Shown here: in pieces, positions 1 to 15,193 of the stretch
Position numbering within the stretch: position 1 is the stretch's first letter
How the letters are laid out: every line of letters begins with the position of its first letter
Assembly: GCA_965371445.1 (NCBI GenBank)
Contig: CBDUYN010000219.1
Location: forward strand, 1 to 15,193
Length of the DNA: 15,193 bases
From: DASWIG01 sp965371445
GTDB taxonomy: Bacteria > Acidobacteriota > Thermoanaerobaculia > Multivoradales > J023
Reading direction: 5' to 3'
Position numbers and translations under genes: made by a program
The notes under the pieces: generated by a model
Databases searched by the model: none
Told to the model about the DNA's origin: nothing
The model's input: only the letters and a program-made list of their open reading frames with translations

Positions 1-15193
<15,193 letters not shown>

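Overview
The whole 15.2 kb window lies inside one giant gene. On the + strand, the frame beginning at base 1 stays open from end to end: 5064 codons with no stop, and neither the start nor the end of the gene is present. A codon-by-codon read gives a multimodular non-ribosomal peptide synthetase (NRPS). Other open frames on both strands are shadows of this GC-rich coding frame. I see no promoter, terminator, RNA gene, mobile element or CRISPR array, and no intergenic space.

Layout: the C-terminal end of an adenylation domain plus carrier domain (A-T, 1-474); module 1, C-A-T (532-3687), A-domain code DIFNNALTY+K, probably alanine; module 2, C-A-T (3739-7824), serine code DVWHVSLVD+K, with a methyltransferase of FkbM type inserted in the A domain between cores A8 and A9 (6541-7440), so probably O-methylserine; module 3, C-A-T (7876-11100), code DAENIGTVV+K, probably a cationic residue such as Lys; module 4, C-A-T (11161-14355), whose A domain is of the LYS2/alpha-aminoadipate type, code DPRNFIFRS+K, with two arginines in the predicted pocket; then a truncated C domain of module 5 (14419 to the end). 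All five C domains keep HHxxxDG, all five carrier domains keep the phosphopantetheine serine in GGHS, and all five A domains keep the A10 lysine. No epimerisation, thioesterase or reductase domain is present, so the chain is inside the assembly line and elongates further downstream.

By colinearity the segment reads: unknown residue - Ala (or Gly) - O-methyl-Ser - Lys-like residue - aminoadipate-like acid - unknown residue. All residues should be L, since no E domain or dual E/C signature is visible. The most unusual points are the methyltransferase-interrupted serine A domain and the LYS2-like A domain built into an elongating module rather than a reductase.

Organism: a high-GC bacterium (most 60-base lines counted by eye are about 70-80% GC). 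Very large NRPSs with C domains beginning PLSFAQQRLWFL and followed by NPEY fit Myxococcota or Acidobacteriota-like soil bacteria, and less clearly Actinomycetota. This assignment is weak and rests on style only. The methyltransferase insert is visibly less GC-rich than the rest, suggesting a separate origin.
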